From: an uncultured Clostridia bacterium
GTDB lineage: Bacteria; Bacillota; Clostridia; Christensenellales; UBA1242
DNA: 64,000 nt
Reading direction: 5' to 3'
Assembly (NCBI GenBank): GCA_944377165.1
Contig: CALWEJ010000007.1
Span: 1-64,000, forward strand
The notes beneath the pieces were generated by a model. It saw only the letters and a list, made by a program, of their open reading frames with translations. It did no database searches and was not told where the DNA came from. Positions 1 to 6,089 of this stretch are shown piece after piece (position 1 is the stretch's first letter; every line of letters begins with the position of its first letter). Made by a program: the position numbers and the translations under genes.

Positions 1-92
1 TCATTGTTTGTTGTGTCTAATTTTTTCAATATTTTTGCAGTTTGTCCCAATTTATTAAATATAAGTTCGTTAATATATTTTGTGTTTTTCAT
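1..92 (-). CDS. 5' end of an unidentified gene running off the left edge
   Basis: An ATG at 92-90 follows a strong AAGGAGG ribosome site and opens a frame with no stop to the window edge. About 30 residues are visible, starting MKNTKYINEL and ending in a Lys/Thr-rich helix-like stretch. Too little is present to name a family. It would be co-oriented with, and downstream of, the hydrolase gene that follows. Confidence 0.5.
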   Translation of the reverse strand, partial: MKNTKYINELIFNKLGQTAKILKKLDTTNN

Positions 93-127
93 TTTTCCTC
101 CTTAATCTTTATTTTGTGGGTGATTAC

Positions 128-712
128 CTAAAACTTTTCTTCAATAACTTTATGCAGTAGTTTATGAATTTTTACATTTTCACTAATTGTTCCGTGTAAA
201 CCATTTTTATCAAAAATTTTTTCGCTCCCGATGTCGTCAGCATATTTTGATAAATTTTCAGTGGTAAAAAAGCAGTCTTTGCCTCCAAAAATTGAGTATT
301 TTTTGAAAGGTAAATTTTTAAATATTTCATATTGTTTATTTGTCGGATAAAAACTTTTTAGAGATGAAAATTTATCCAATGATACCTTGTCTGGTGGAAA
401 GCGAAAACCTGCACAACTTATATATCCTCCAATTTTCATCGGTTTTTCTGCTAAATATTTCACTACAAAATTCGTTCCTGCTGATTGTCCAATTAAAAGC
501 ACATTTTCAAAGTTTGTAATGTTTTCCGATTTTATTAAACTTTCAAAAGATTTTTCATATTTCGCATATGTTATTCCTTCTTCAAATGAGGGCATATGTG
601 GCGCATAGAAAACATAGCCTTTACTTTCACAGAACTCTCTAAGACTTGGCACATACGTCATTCCAGCATCACCACCTAGGCCACATATAAAGATTACAGT
701 TTTAATTTTCAT
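128..712 (-). CDS. RBBP9/YdeN-type alpha/beta serine hydrolase
   Basis: A 194-residue small alpha/beta hydrolase. It has an oxyanion-side motif near the N-terminus (FICGLGG, residues 8-14), a nucleophile elbow GQSAG with Ser77, a likely acid in GGKDCFF near residue 144 and a likely catalytic His in GLHGT near residue 172. Length and motif order fit the RBBP9/YdeN family (about 180-195 residues), whose bacterial substrates are mostly unknown. A ribosome site AAGGAG sits before the ATG. It lies downstream of a methyltransferase and a second hydrolase of the same fold, all on one strand. There is no signal peptide, so it is cytoplasmic. The substrate cannot be inferred. Confidence 0.8.
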   Translation of the reverse strand: MKIKTVIFICGLGGDAGMTYVPSLREFCESKGYVFYAPHMPSFEEGITYAKYEKSFESLIKSENITNFENVLLIGQSAGTNFVVKYLAEKPMKIGGYISCAGFRFPPDKVSLDKFSSLKSFYPTNKQYEIFKNLPFKKYSIFGGKDCFFTTENLSKYADDIGSEKIFDKNGLHGTISENVKIHKLLHKVIEEKF

Positions 713-745
713 TTCTTTCTCCTTATCTTAAAAATGTTAAGTATC

Positions 746-1402
746 TTATTTTGTTAAACTATGTTCGTTTGTCGCTTGAAAAACCATTAAACCTGTTGCA
801 TAACTTGAAGCATTATCATTATCTTTAACACATTTAACATCATAAATGGTGATGTTTGCTTGCTCTAATAGCAATTTAAGTTTTTCTGGCGTTAAATAGT
901 TGTAATAAATTTTATATCTTTCGTCTAATTCTTCAACAAAAATTTGTTCGCCTGCTTGTTTGGGCATATCCATTATTATGCAAATCTTTCCATTTGCTTT
1001 TAACATCTTTTTAAATGCTTTTAATGTTTTTTCTATATCTTCATCAGGCAGATGAAAAAGCATATCTTTAACAAATATTCCATCATATAATTCATTTTTT
1101 TTATATTCACAAATATCAGCATTGACAAACTCAATGTTAGGATAATTTTTCCTTGCAATTGAAAGCAGTCCACTTGAAAAATCAATACCTTTTGCATTAA
1201 AGCCTAATTCACAAAAATAATTTGTAAATTGTCCGGCTCCACAGCCAACATCTAAAATATTTTTACCATTTAAACTTTTTACGAACTCATAAATATAAGG
1301 CTTATATAAATCAATTTCGCTATAACAGTTTGCAAAAACTTCGGCAATTGCGTCATAATCATCTTTAACTATTTTTCTTTTTTCAAAATTTGAATATTTC
1401 AT
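746..1402 (-). CDS. Class I SAM-dependent methyltransferase
   Basis: A 218-residue Rossmann-fold methyltransferase. Motif I, ILDVGCGAGQF, lies near residues 50-60. An acidic motif II position follows at KGIDFS, and FVKDMLFHLPDEDIEKTL is the usual post-IV segment. This layout matches the Methyltransf_11/25 group that acts on small molecules, but nothing fixes the acceptor. AAGGAG precedes the ATG. It sits between two small hydrolases, with gaps of 33 and 96 bp, suggesting one transcriptional unit with them. The 1403-1498 gap carries an IS-end-like remnant. Confidence 0.85.
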   Translation of the reverse strand: MKYSNFEKRKIVKDDYDAIAEVFANCYSEIDLYKPYIYEFVKSLNGKNILDVGCGAGQFTNYFCELGFNAKGIDFSSGLLSIARKNYPNIEFVNADICEYKKNELYDGIFVKDMLFHLPDEDIEKTLKAFKKMLKANGKICIIMDMPKQAGEQIFVEELDERYKIYYNYLTPEKLKLLLEQANITIYDVKCVKDNDNASSYATGLMVFQATNEHSLTK

Positions 1403-1459
1403 TTATACTCCTTAATTTTGTTTTATCTATCATTTCAAAATATCAAGAACCTCCTTAAG

Positions 1460-1483
1460 TGTCTAACTTTTGGGGTACACCCC
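1460..1483. repeat. Possible IS3/IS150-type terminal inverted repeat remnant
   Basis: The stretch TGTCTAACTTTTGGGGTACA at 1460-1479 resembles the inverted terminal repeats of IS150-group (IS3 family) elements, whose ends characteristically pair a CCCCAAAAGTT-like core with a terminal GACA. It overlaps a perfect palindrome GGGGTACACCCC at 1472-1483. No transposase frame is adjacent, so at most this is a solo end left after excision or decay. The resemblance is from memory, not a database match. Confidence 0.3.
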
Positions 1484-1498
1484 AATAATAAAGACTTA

Positions 1499-2041
1499 TT
1501 ATATATATTTTAAGAGTTCTTCAAATTTTTCACCATATCCACTATCAACATTAAAATGTCCACCTTCATCAATTATTACCGATTTTTCCGCAACGCATCT
1601 GGAAAACATATCTAATAGATAAAACGGCACATATGGGTCGTTTTTACTATAAAAACAAATTGTGTGTTTGCAATAATCTTTGAAATTGTCTATATTATCC
1701 ATAAGAAAGGTTTTATTAACATAATCATAGTCTGGAATATTTATATATCCATTAAACCCACTTATACTAATAAGTTTATCAATTCTTAAATTGTTGTTTG
1801 TTAAATATTTTATGATAAAAATTGGCGCGATGCTTCTACCAATAAAAGTTGTTTGTTCATTTATTTTATCTTTGTATTTGTCTAAAACGTTTGCCCAACT
1901 AGAATATGTTTGGCAATCTTTCCCAATAGGAAAGTCTAAAGCAAAGACTTGTCCCTTTTTACTTAATTGCTCTTTTAACCATGGCAAAAAATGCTCATTA
2001 CTATTTCCAAAACTCCCATGGACTATAAAAAATGTTCTCAT
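1499..2041 (-). CDS. RBBP9/YdeN-type alpha/beta hydrolase, second copy
   Basis: A 180-residue protein of the same fold as the hydrolase at 128-712, but clearly diverged. It shows FIVHGSFGNS at residues 5-14, a nucleophile elbow GRSIA with Ser70 (Ala replaces the second Gly of GxSxG), a probable acid in SKNDPYVP near residue 135 and a His in GGHFNVDSG near residue 162. AAGGAG precedes the ATG. Together with the other hydrolase it brackets a methyltransferase. The pair could be serial esterases or lipases on a methylated small molecule, but that is inference. Confidence 0.8.
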   Translation of the reverse strand: MRTFFIVHGSFGNSNEHFLPWLKEQLSKKGQVFALDFPIGKDCQTYSSWANVLDKYKDKINEQTTFIGRSIAPIFIIKYLTNNNLRIDKLISISGFNGYINIPDYDYVNKTFLMDNIDNFKDYCKHTICFYSKNDPYVPFYLLDMFSRCVAEKSVIIDEGGHFNVDSGYGEKFEELLKYI

Positions 2042-2061
2042 ATTCTCTCCTTAATAATTTT

Positions 2062-2679
2062 TTATATAATTACCTCATCAAGTTTATTAAACACAGGTTC
2101 GTAAAATTCCCATTTAAAGACAACTTCATCGCTGTTTTGCTTTACTAATTGTTTTAAGTGTTCATAGTCCATATATAGCACTTCCGACAATTCCTCTTTT
2201 TGAATTGTAAAGGTTTCTATTGGAATAGTTTTGCAAATATAATAGTGATGAGAAAAACAATGATTTCGTGGGACTGTTCGCTTAATTGAAATAAGTTTCT
2301 TCACATCATAATTTTTAATATCTAATCCAAGTTCCTCGTTTGCTTCTTTTTCTAATGCTTCATCTATGGTCTCATTACCTACGACATGCCCAGCACAAAG
2401 AGCAAGTTTATTAGGATTTTGCTTTTTATTTGGACTTCTTCTTTGTAATAACACTTTTTTATTTTCTTTATCAATTATCCATAAAGCAACTTCATTATGA
2501 AAAAGTTTATTGACGTGGACAATTTCTCTTTTTTCAAATCTTCCCGTAGGTTTACCATCTTCGGTTAAAACTTGTAACAATTCACTGTCATTGTCTGCTA
2601 CCGACTTGGATTTAATATCTTGTTTAATATTATTTCTGCATTGTTTTATGACTTTTCTTATTGTTTTTAGTTCGTTCAT
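2062..2679 (-). CDS. Nudix hydrolase of the isopentenyl-diphosphate isomerase-like type
   Basis: A 205-residue protein. The N-terminal third is not Nudix. Then comes the DGKPTGRFEKRE...HNEVALWII stretch typical of the YfcD/IDI-like branch, and a Nudix box at residues 97-119. In that box the Arg of the REUxEExGU core is Lys (KEANEELGL); the metal-binding glutamates are kept. Family members hydrolyse nucleoside-diphosphate-linked substrates or isomerise isopentenyl diphosphate; this one is unassigned. The ATG lacks a ribosome site, and TATAAT ends 6 bases upstream, so the message is probably leaderless. It is the promoter-proximal gene of the hydrolase/methyltransferase group. Confidence 0.75.
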   Translation of the reverse strand: MNELKTIRKVIKQCRNNIKQDIKSKSVADNDSELLQVLTEDGKPTGRFEKREIVHVNKLFHNEVALWIIDKENKKVLLQRRSPNKKQNPNKLALCAGHVVGNETIDEALEKEANEELGLDIKNYDVKKLISIKRTVPRNHCFSHHYYICKTIPIETFTIQKEELSEVLYMDYEHLKQLVKQNSDEVVFKWEFYEPVFNKLDEVII

Positions 2680-2685
2680 AAAATG

Positions 2686-2694
2686 ATTATAACA
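2686..2694 (-). promoter_or_regulatory. Extended -10 promoter of the IDI-like Nudix gene, leaderless type
   Basis: On the minus strand TGTTATAAT forms an extended -10 element (TG-N-TATAAT). Its last base is 6 bases before the ATG at 2679. No Shine-Dalgarno sequence lies between. No good -35 is visible at 17 bases, which the extended -10 could compensate for. Confidence 0.55.
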
Positions 2695-2819
2695 TATTTT
2701 TATTTAAATTGGTATGTATTTTGCAAAAATTATTATAAATAGGAGAGTTCATCTTATTTTTTACATAACAAAAAAGAATGATATCAGCAAAGTTGCTTTT
2801 AACACTCTTTTTTTGTTGA

Positions 2820-3659
2820 TTATTCTTCTTCATCATTTCTTATTTCAAGCATTTGCTTGTTTTTGGCATTTAGTGGCGATACAACTTTTTGACCAAGTTG
2901 TTCTTCATAGGCTTGCTTTGCTGTGTTTGCAACATTTCCACCACGACGAGCAATGTTTTTGTTCTCTTTAAAGGTTTGTGGTTTTTCTTGTTTTGAAAGG
3001 GCAGTTGTTGTGACTTCAGCAAGCATATTAAGGACAAGTTCAATGTTGGTCATATTGTCACGTAAGTTTTCTTTTTTCAAATCTTTCAATTTTTTATATT
3101 CTTGCACAGACAGTCCGCTCCAAGCCTTTGTCATTTCATTTGTTAGTATTGCATAGTCTTTATCTTTTGTAATACCACGCTCTTTCCATTCGTCAGTAAG
3201 TTCTTTTCGCATTTCAATAGTTTGAAGTCTTTGATTTATCCAGCCCTCTGTATATCCCTTTGCACGATAAAAGTCAGCACCACGAATTATTGCTTTTTCT
3301 GGGTCAGCAATTTCATCAAGTCTATCACTTCCAACTTGTGCAAGCCACATCTTAAAAGGTTCCGCTTTTTTGCTTGGAATTGATTGAATTAAACGCAAAA
3401 CACCTTTCGTGTCAAGAACATCGGTGTTATAATATTTGCCATCTGACGACTGCAATTTCAGTTGGTAACAAAATGATACCAACTCACTTCCTTCGTTTTT
3501 AAGTCTGCCTTTTAACACTTTCCAATATTTTCTGGCAGCTTCATAATCTTTGTCGGTCAATATTCCAACAATATCAACAACAGAAAACCACCAATCTTCT
3601 TTCTCGGCATCCCACTGCGTTCTAACTTTTCTATTTTCAAAAACTTTAATATTTGACAT
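2820..3659 (-). CDS. BRO-family / DinD-like phage-type protein
   Basis: A 279-residue protein. Residues 1-110 fit the BRO-N fold: short opening strands, WWFSVVDIVGIL, AARKYWKVLKGRL, and a YYNTDVLDTKGVLRLIQSIPSKKAEPFKMWL core. The C-terminal part resembles the DinD/DNA-damage-inducible group (EWKERG...YAILTNEMTKAWSG). BRO-N proteins are typical of phages and other mobile elements, where several act as antirepressors or DNA-binding regulators. AAAGGAG precedes the ATG. It is the last gene before the tRNA-Ile attachment scar, which supports a mobile origin for this segment. No partner repressor or integrase is in the window. Confidence 0.8.
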   Translation of the reverse strand: MSNIKVFENRKVRTQWDAEKEDWWFSVVDIVGILTDKDYEAARKYWKVLKGRLKNEGSELVSFCYQLKLQSSDGKYYNTDVLDTKGVLRLIQSIPSKKAEPFKMWLAQVGSDRLDEIADPEKAIIRGADFYRAKGYTEGWINQRLQTIEMRKELTDEWKERGITKDKDYAILTNEMTKAWSGLSVQEYKKLKDLKKENLRDNMTNIELVLNMLAEVTTTALSKQEKPQTFKENKNIARRGGNVANTAKQAYEEQLGQKVVSPLNAKNKQMLEIRNDEEE

Positions 3660-4076
3660 AGTTTGCTCCTTTTAATTATTTCGTAGCAATTAAAATTTTA
3701 GATAATCTTGTATCTTTAACATAGAAAACTTTTATAATAGTTTTATTATATCATAAATTTAGATGTTTTGTATTGTTTTATATAAGAAAAAATCCATTTA
3801 TTTTTAATCAAAACAATCATTCCATGTTATAAAAGTGGTAAGTATGCCGAAAAAATAAAATGGAGCAACCAAATCATTTGACAAAATTAACGACTCGTTT
3901 AAAAAAAAATAATAATCGTTGAAAATAGTATGAAAGCAAGAAGAAATGAGAAAGAATACTTGATGATTGGAGTAAAAGAATTTTTGCTTGACCCTAACAG
4001 TCTTGACCTATAAAAGCATAAATCAGTTTAGATAGTTTTAGACCGTTTTAAAACGAATAATATATCAAAAATAAGC
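3660..4076. other. AT-rich intergenic DNA, no supported gene
   Basis: This stretch holds no open frame with a ribosome site that I trust. A 27-codon frame at 3930-4013 on the plus strand has no homology I recognise and no Shine-Dalgarno sequence. The region lies between the BRO gene and the cluster of TGCAACA motifs that precedes the tRNA scar. Confidence 0.5.
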
Positions 4077-4104
4077 ACATTTGCAACAAACTGCAACAGT
4101 AAAT
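4077..4104 (+). repeat. 28-bp direct repeat, copy 1 (TGCAACA motifs)
   Basis: A 28-base stretch beginning ACATTTGCAACAA and ending GCAACAGTAAAT recurs at 6062-6089 with only two mismatches. It contains two TGCAACA motifs. An inverted TGTTGCAA follows at 4116-4123, so three copies cluster just upstream of the tRNA-Ile fragment. That arrangement is like arm-type binding sites of a tyrosine recombinase. Confidence 0.6.
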
Positions 4105-4205
4105 TGCTCTTGTTCTGTTGCAAAAGAAATTTTGTTGTGCTAAAATTCTCATAAATAAAAGTCAAAAGGCAGTAGGTGTTCCACCCACACTTTAAAAAGA
4201 CTTTT

Positions 4206-4251
4206 CCTGATAAGGTGGGGGTCGGTGGTTCGAGTCCACTCATCTCTACCA
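4206..4251 (+). other. 3' half of tRNA-Ile(GAT): integration attachment-site remnant
   Basis: The sequence reads as the 3' half of a tRNA: anticodon-loop CTGATAA (anticodon GAT), variable region GGGGTC, a TψC arm GGTGG-TTCGAGT-CCACT, the 3' acceptor strand CATCTCT and an encoded CCA end. The bases upstream do not pair with the anticodon-stem 3' strand, and no D-arm or acceptor 5' strand is present. It is therefore a half gene. This is the expected product of integration into a tRNA-Ile gene: the original 3' end and its terminator left at one side. Element DNA would lie to the left and older chromosome to the right. Confidence 0.8.
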
Positions 4252-4256
4252 AAGAG

Positions 4257-4280
4257 GAGTGCTTGAAACACTCTTTTTTT
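4257..4280 (+). terminator. Terminator of the tRNA-Ile remnant
   Basis: A GAGTG/CACTC hairpin (4257-4261 with 4269-4273) with a 7-base loop is followed by seven Ts. Its position 5 bases after the CCA end is what a native tRNA terminator would show, so the 3' flank of the original tRNA gene appears preserved. Confidence 0.75.
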
Positions 4281-4323
4281 ATCCCCACCACACTATGAGC
4301 AAAGCGAATTTAAGGTAATCTTA

Positions 4324-4352
4324 GTCGATAGTTCTAGCACTCATCTCTACCA
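4324..4352 (+). repeat. Second, decayed tRNA-Ile 3'-end copy
   Basis: TCGATAGTTCTAGC followed by ACTCATCTCTACCA aligns with the TψC arm and acceptor of the fragment at 4206-4251, with a 2-base gap and a few changes. The last 14 bases are identical. It too is followed by a terminator-like hairpin. This points to two successive integration or duplication events at the same tRNA site. Confidence 0.6.
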
Positions 4353-4356
4353 AATT

Positions 4357-4384
4357 TGAGAGCAAATTTTACTCTCATTTTTTT
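4357..4384 (+). terminator. Terminator-like hairpin after the second tRNA remnant
   Basis: TGAGAG (4357-4362) pairs with CTCTCA (4372-4377) and is followed by a T run. It sits 4 bases after the CCA of the decayed copy, mirroring the arrangement at the first copy. Confidence 0.65.
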
Positions 4385-4536
4385 ATATAAAAAATCGCTA
4401 TATGCCTTTAGTCTACGCAAACTCTGCTTATAAATAAAGGGTTACAGTGATTTTAAATTTAAGATGAAAGACCTTAAAATATAAATTCCCAAACATCAAG
4501 AAATCTATCATTTACTGCTCTAAAATATACCTAAAA

Positions 4537-4550
4537 TTTGTTGCAAATGT
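4537..4550 (-). repeat. Inverted copy of the TGCAACA repeat
   Basis: TTTGTTGCAAATGT is the reverse complement of the first 13 bases of the 28-bp repeat, plus one. Together with the forward copy at 6062 it forms a terminal-inverted-repeat-like pair around the fusion gene at 4742-5746. Confidence 0.55.
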
Positions 4551-4610
4551 TTTTTGACACAAATTTGAGCAAGAAAATAAGACGACTTTTCAGCCGTCTT
4601 GCGTTCCTAA

Positions 4611-4641
4611 GACCGAAAGTAATTTAATTTTACTTTTGGTC
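4611..4641. repeat. 12-bp inverted repeat with 7-base loop
   Basis: GACCGAAAGTAA (4611-4622) pairs with TTACTTTTGGTC (4630-4641), with one G-T pair. It could act as a terminator for the minus-strand gene ending at 4742, but lacks a convincing T run on that strand. An unrelated 6-bp hairpin AAGACG/CGTCTT lies just to its left (4579-4600). Confidence 0.5.
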
Positions 4642-4741
4642 TAAATCTTTTTATTTTTCTATCATAATTTCTTTTAAAATATGAGATAATTTAATATTAT
4701 ATCGTTTAGAATAACAAATATTTACAATAGATGTAATTATA

Positions 4742-5746
4742 TTATAACATAGTTTTAAATATTGCAAATATATTTTTTCCATTTGAATTTAGCATCATTT
4801 CTGGGTGCCACTGAACACCTAAAATTTTATTATTTTTATCCATAAATGCCTCGATTGTTTTATCTTCACTAATCCCACAAATTTGTAAATCCTCTCCTAA
4901 TATATCCACACATTGATGATGAAGTGAATTAACTTTAAATTTTGCACCTAAATAATATGTAAATAAAGGATTGTGAGAAATTATAAAATGTTCTATGTTT
5001 TTGTGATCAGGAATATGTTGTTTTAATGTCCCTTTAAAAAATATATTTAAATATTGACTACCGCCACATATACCTAAAATGGCCTTATTGTTATGAACAA
5101 ACTTAGAAATTGTGTTAAAAACTATTTTGTCTTTCTTTGCGTTTACTTTTTCACTTGAAATATTTTTTTGCCCATACCATTTGGGATTTATATCATTTCC
5201 ACCCGGAATTAGAAGACCATCATAATCATTTATATTGTCACAAACAGTCCCATAATCAGTTTTAATACCAACTTGTTTGCACCCTTCTATATAATTTATA
5301 GGCTCTTCATCTGATAAAATAAACACTTTTTTTTGAGGTATACGAGAAATAGCATCATATATATATTTTTTATCAAATCCAAAATCATTATACCCAATCA
5401 ATACTCTGTTTAAATAAGGTTCATCAGGGAATTTGGCATGTGTATCATTTATTAAATAAACTAAGCATTTTAATAATTTTCCATTATATTCAACATCCAC
5501 ATATTCTTTTCTATACAAAAAAGGAAAATTTTCTATTATATCTAATTCTTTTTCTCCAATTTCGTCAATTTGCCATATACCAACAGGTACTTCTTCCCCA
5601 TAACATTTTTCTAAGGTTATATATTTTCTAAAAGAAATTCGCCAGTTTTTTAAATAAGTTTTTCCTACCAAAGTGCAATGTGGACATTTTTCTCCCATTC
5701 TTTTTAAATCTAGATTACGGCCATAAGCAATGCAAAATTTTTCCAT
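4742..5746 (-). CDS. Fusion: gamma-glutamylcyclotransferase-like domain + PuuD-like class I glutamine amidotransferase
   Basis: A 334-residue two-domain protein. Residues 1-135 match the AIG2/GGCT-like family: a YGRNLDLKRM loop (normally YGSNL; Ser is Arg here), VPVGIWQI, and the GYNDFGFDKKYI tail. Residues 138-334 are a peptidase C26/PuuD-type amidotransferase: GLLIPGGNDINP at 178-188, nucleophile Cys227 in GICGG, the VNSLHHQ segment at 272-278 and the His/Glu pair 314/316 in WHPE. Both parent families act on gamma-glutamyl groups, so the fusion probably cleaves or transfers a gamma-glutamyl-protected amine. A ribosome site AAGGA precedes the ATG by 8 bases. Inverted repeats flank it. The substrate is unknown. 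Confidence 0.8.
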   Translation of the reverse strand: MEKFCIAYGRNLDLKRMGEKCPHCTLVGKTYLKNWRISFRKYITLEKCYGEEVPVGIWQIDEIGEKELDIIENFPFLYRKEYVDVEYNGKLLKCLVYLINDTHAKFPDEPYLNRVLIGYNDFGFDKKYIYDAISRIPQKKVFILSDEEPINYIEGCKQVGIKTDYGTVCDNINDYDGLLIPGGNDINPKWYGQKNISSEKVNAKKDKIVFNTISKFVHNNKAILGICGGSQYLNIFFKGTLKQHIPDHKNIEHFIISHNPLFTYYLGAKFKVNSLHHQCVDILGEDLQICGISEDKTIEAFMDKNNKILGVQWHPEMMLNSNGKNIFAIFKTML

Positions 5747-6061
5747 ATTCGATATCCTTTGATTTTATTTGTTTTTTACAGCTACTTTTATTTTTTAAAA
5801 AATTATTTTAAAAATAATAATCATTAAATTCTCTTATTTTTGAAAATCTATTACATAATGAAAGTCTATACCATCAAGAATTAAAAGATTATATTTTTTA
5901 CAAAACTAAATAATCATTTTTCATTATCGTTTAATATTTTCTATCATTTCCTAATATGACCATATCATAAAAGTGCAAATTTGTACAACTTATTTACATA
6001 AATTTATAAAATATCAGGCCATTTAGACAGTAAAAAAACATACAATATTTAAAAATATTAG
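5747..6061. other. AT-rich intergenic DNA, no gene seen
   Basis: About 315 bases with no supported frame. It separates the fusion gene from the PurZ-like gene and ends at the second copy of the TGCAACA repeat. Confidence 0.5.
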
Positions 6062-6089
6062 ACATTTGCAACAATTTGCAACAGTAAAT
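6062..6089 (+). repeat. 28-bp direct repeat, copy 2 (TGCAACA motifs)
   Basis: Matches 26 of 28 bases of the copy at 4077-4104 and carries two TTTGCAACA motifs. Its last base touches the stop codon of the PurZ-like gene. With 4537-4550 it forms an inverted pair around the fusion gene. Confidence 0.6.

Noticed and set aside
3930..4013. 27-residue frame on the plus strand
   Set aside because: No ribosome site, no recognisable homology, typical of chance.
4206..4251. A complete tRNA-Ile gene
   Set aside because: The D-arm, acceptor 5' strand and anticodon-stem 5' strand are missing; upstream bases do not pair.
1..4251. A complete prophage
   Set aside because: Only a BRO-type gene is present; no integrase, terminase, capsid or lysis genes lie in the window, though the element continues beyond the left edge.
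4028..4291. 87-residue minus-strand frame with the phrase MSGLEPPTPTLSG
   Set aside because: It is the antisense translation of the tRNA-Ile 3' half, a well-known false protein motif created by tRNA genes.
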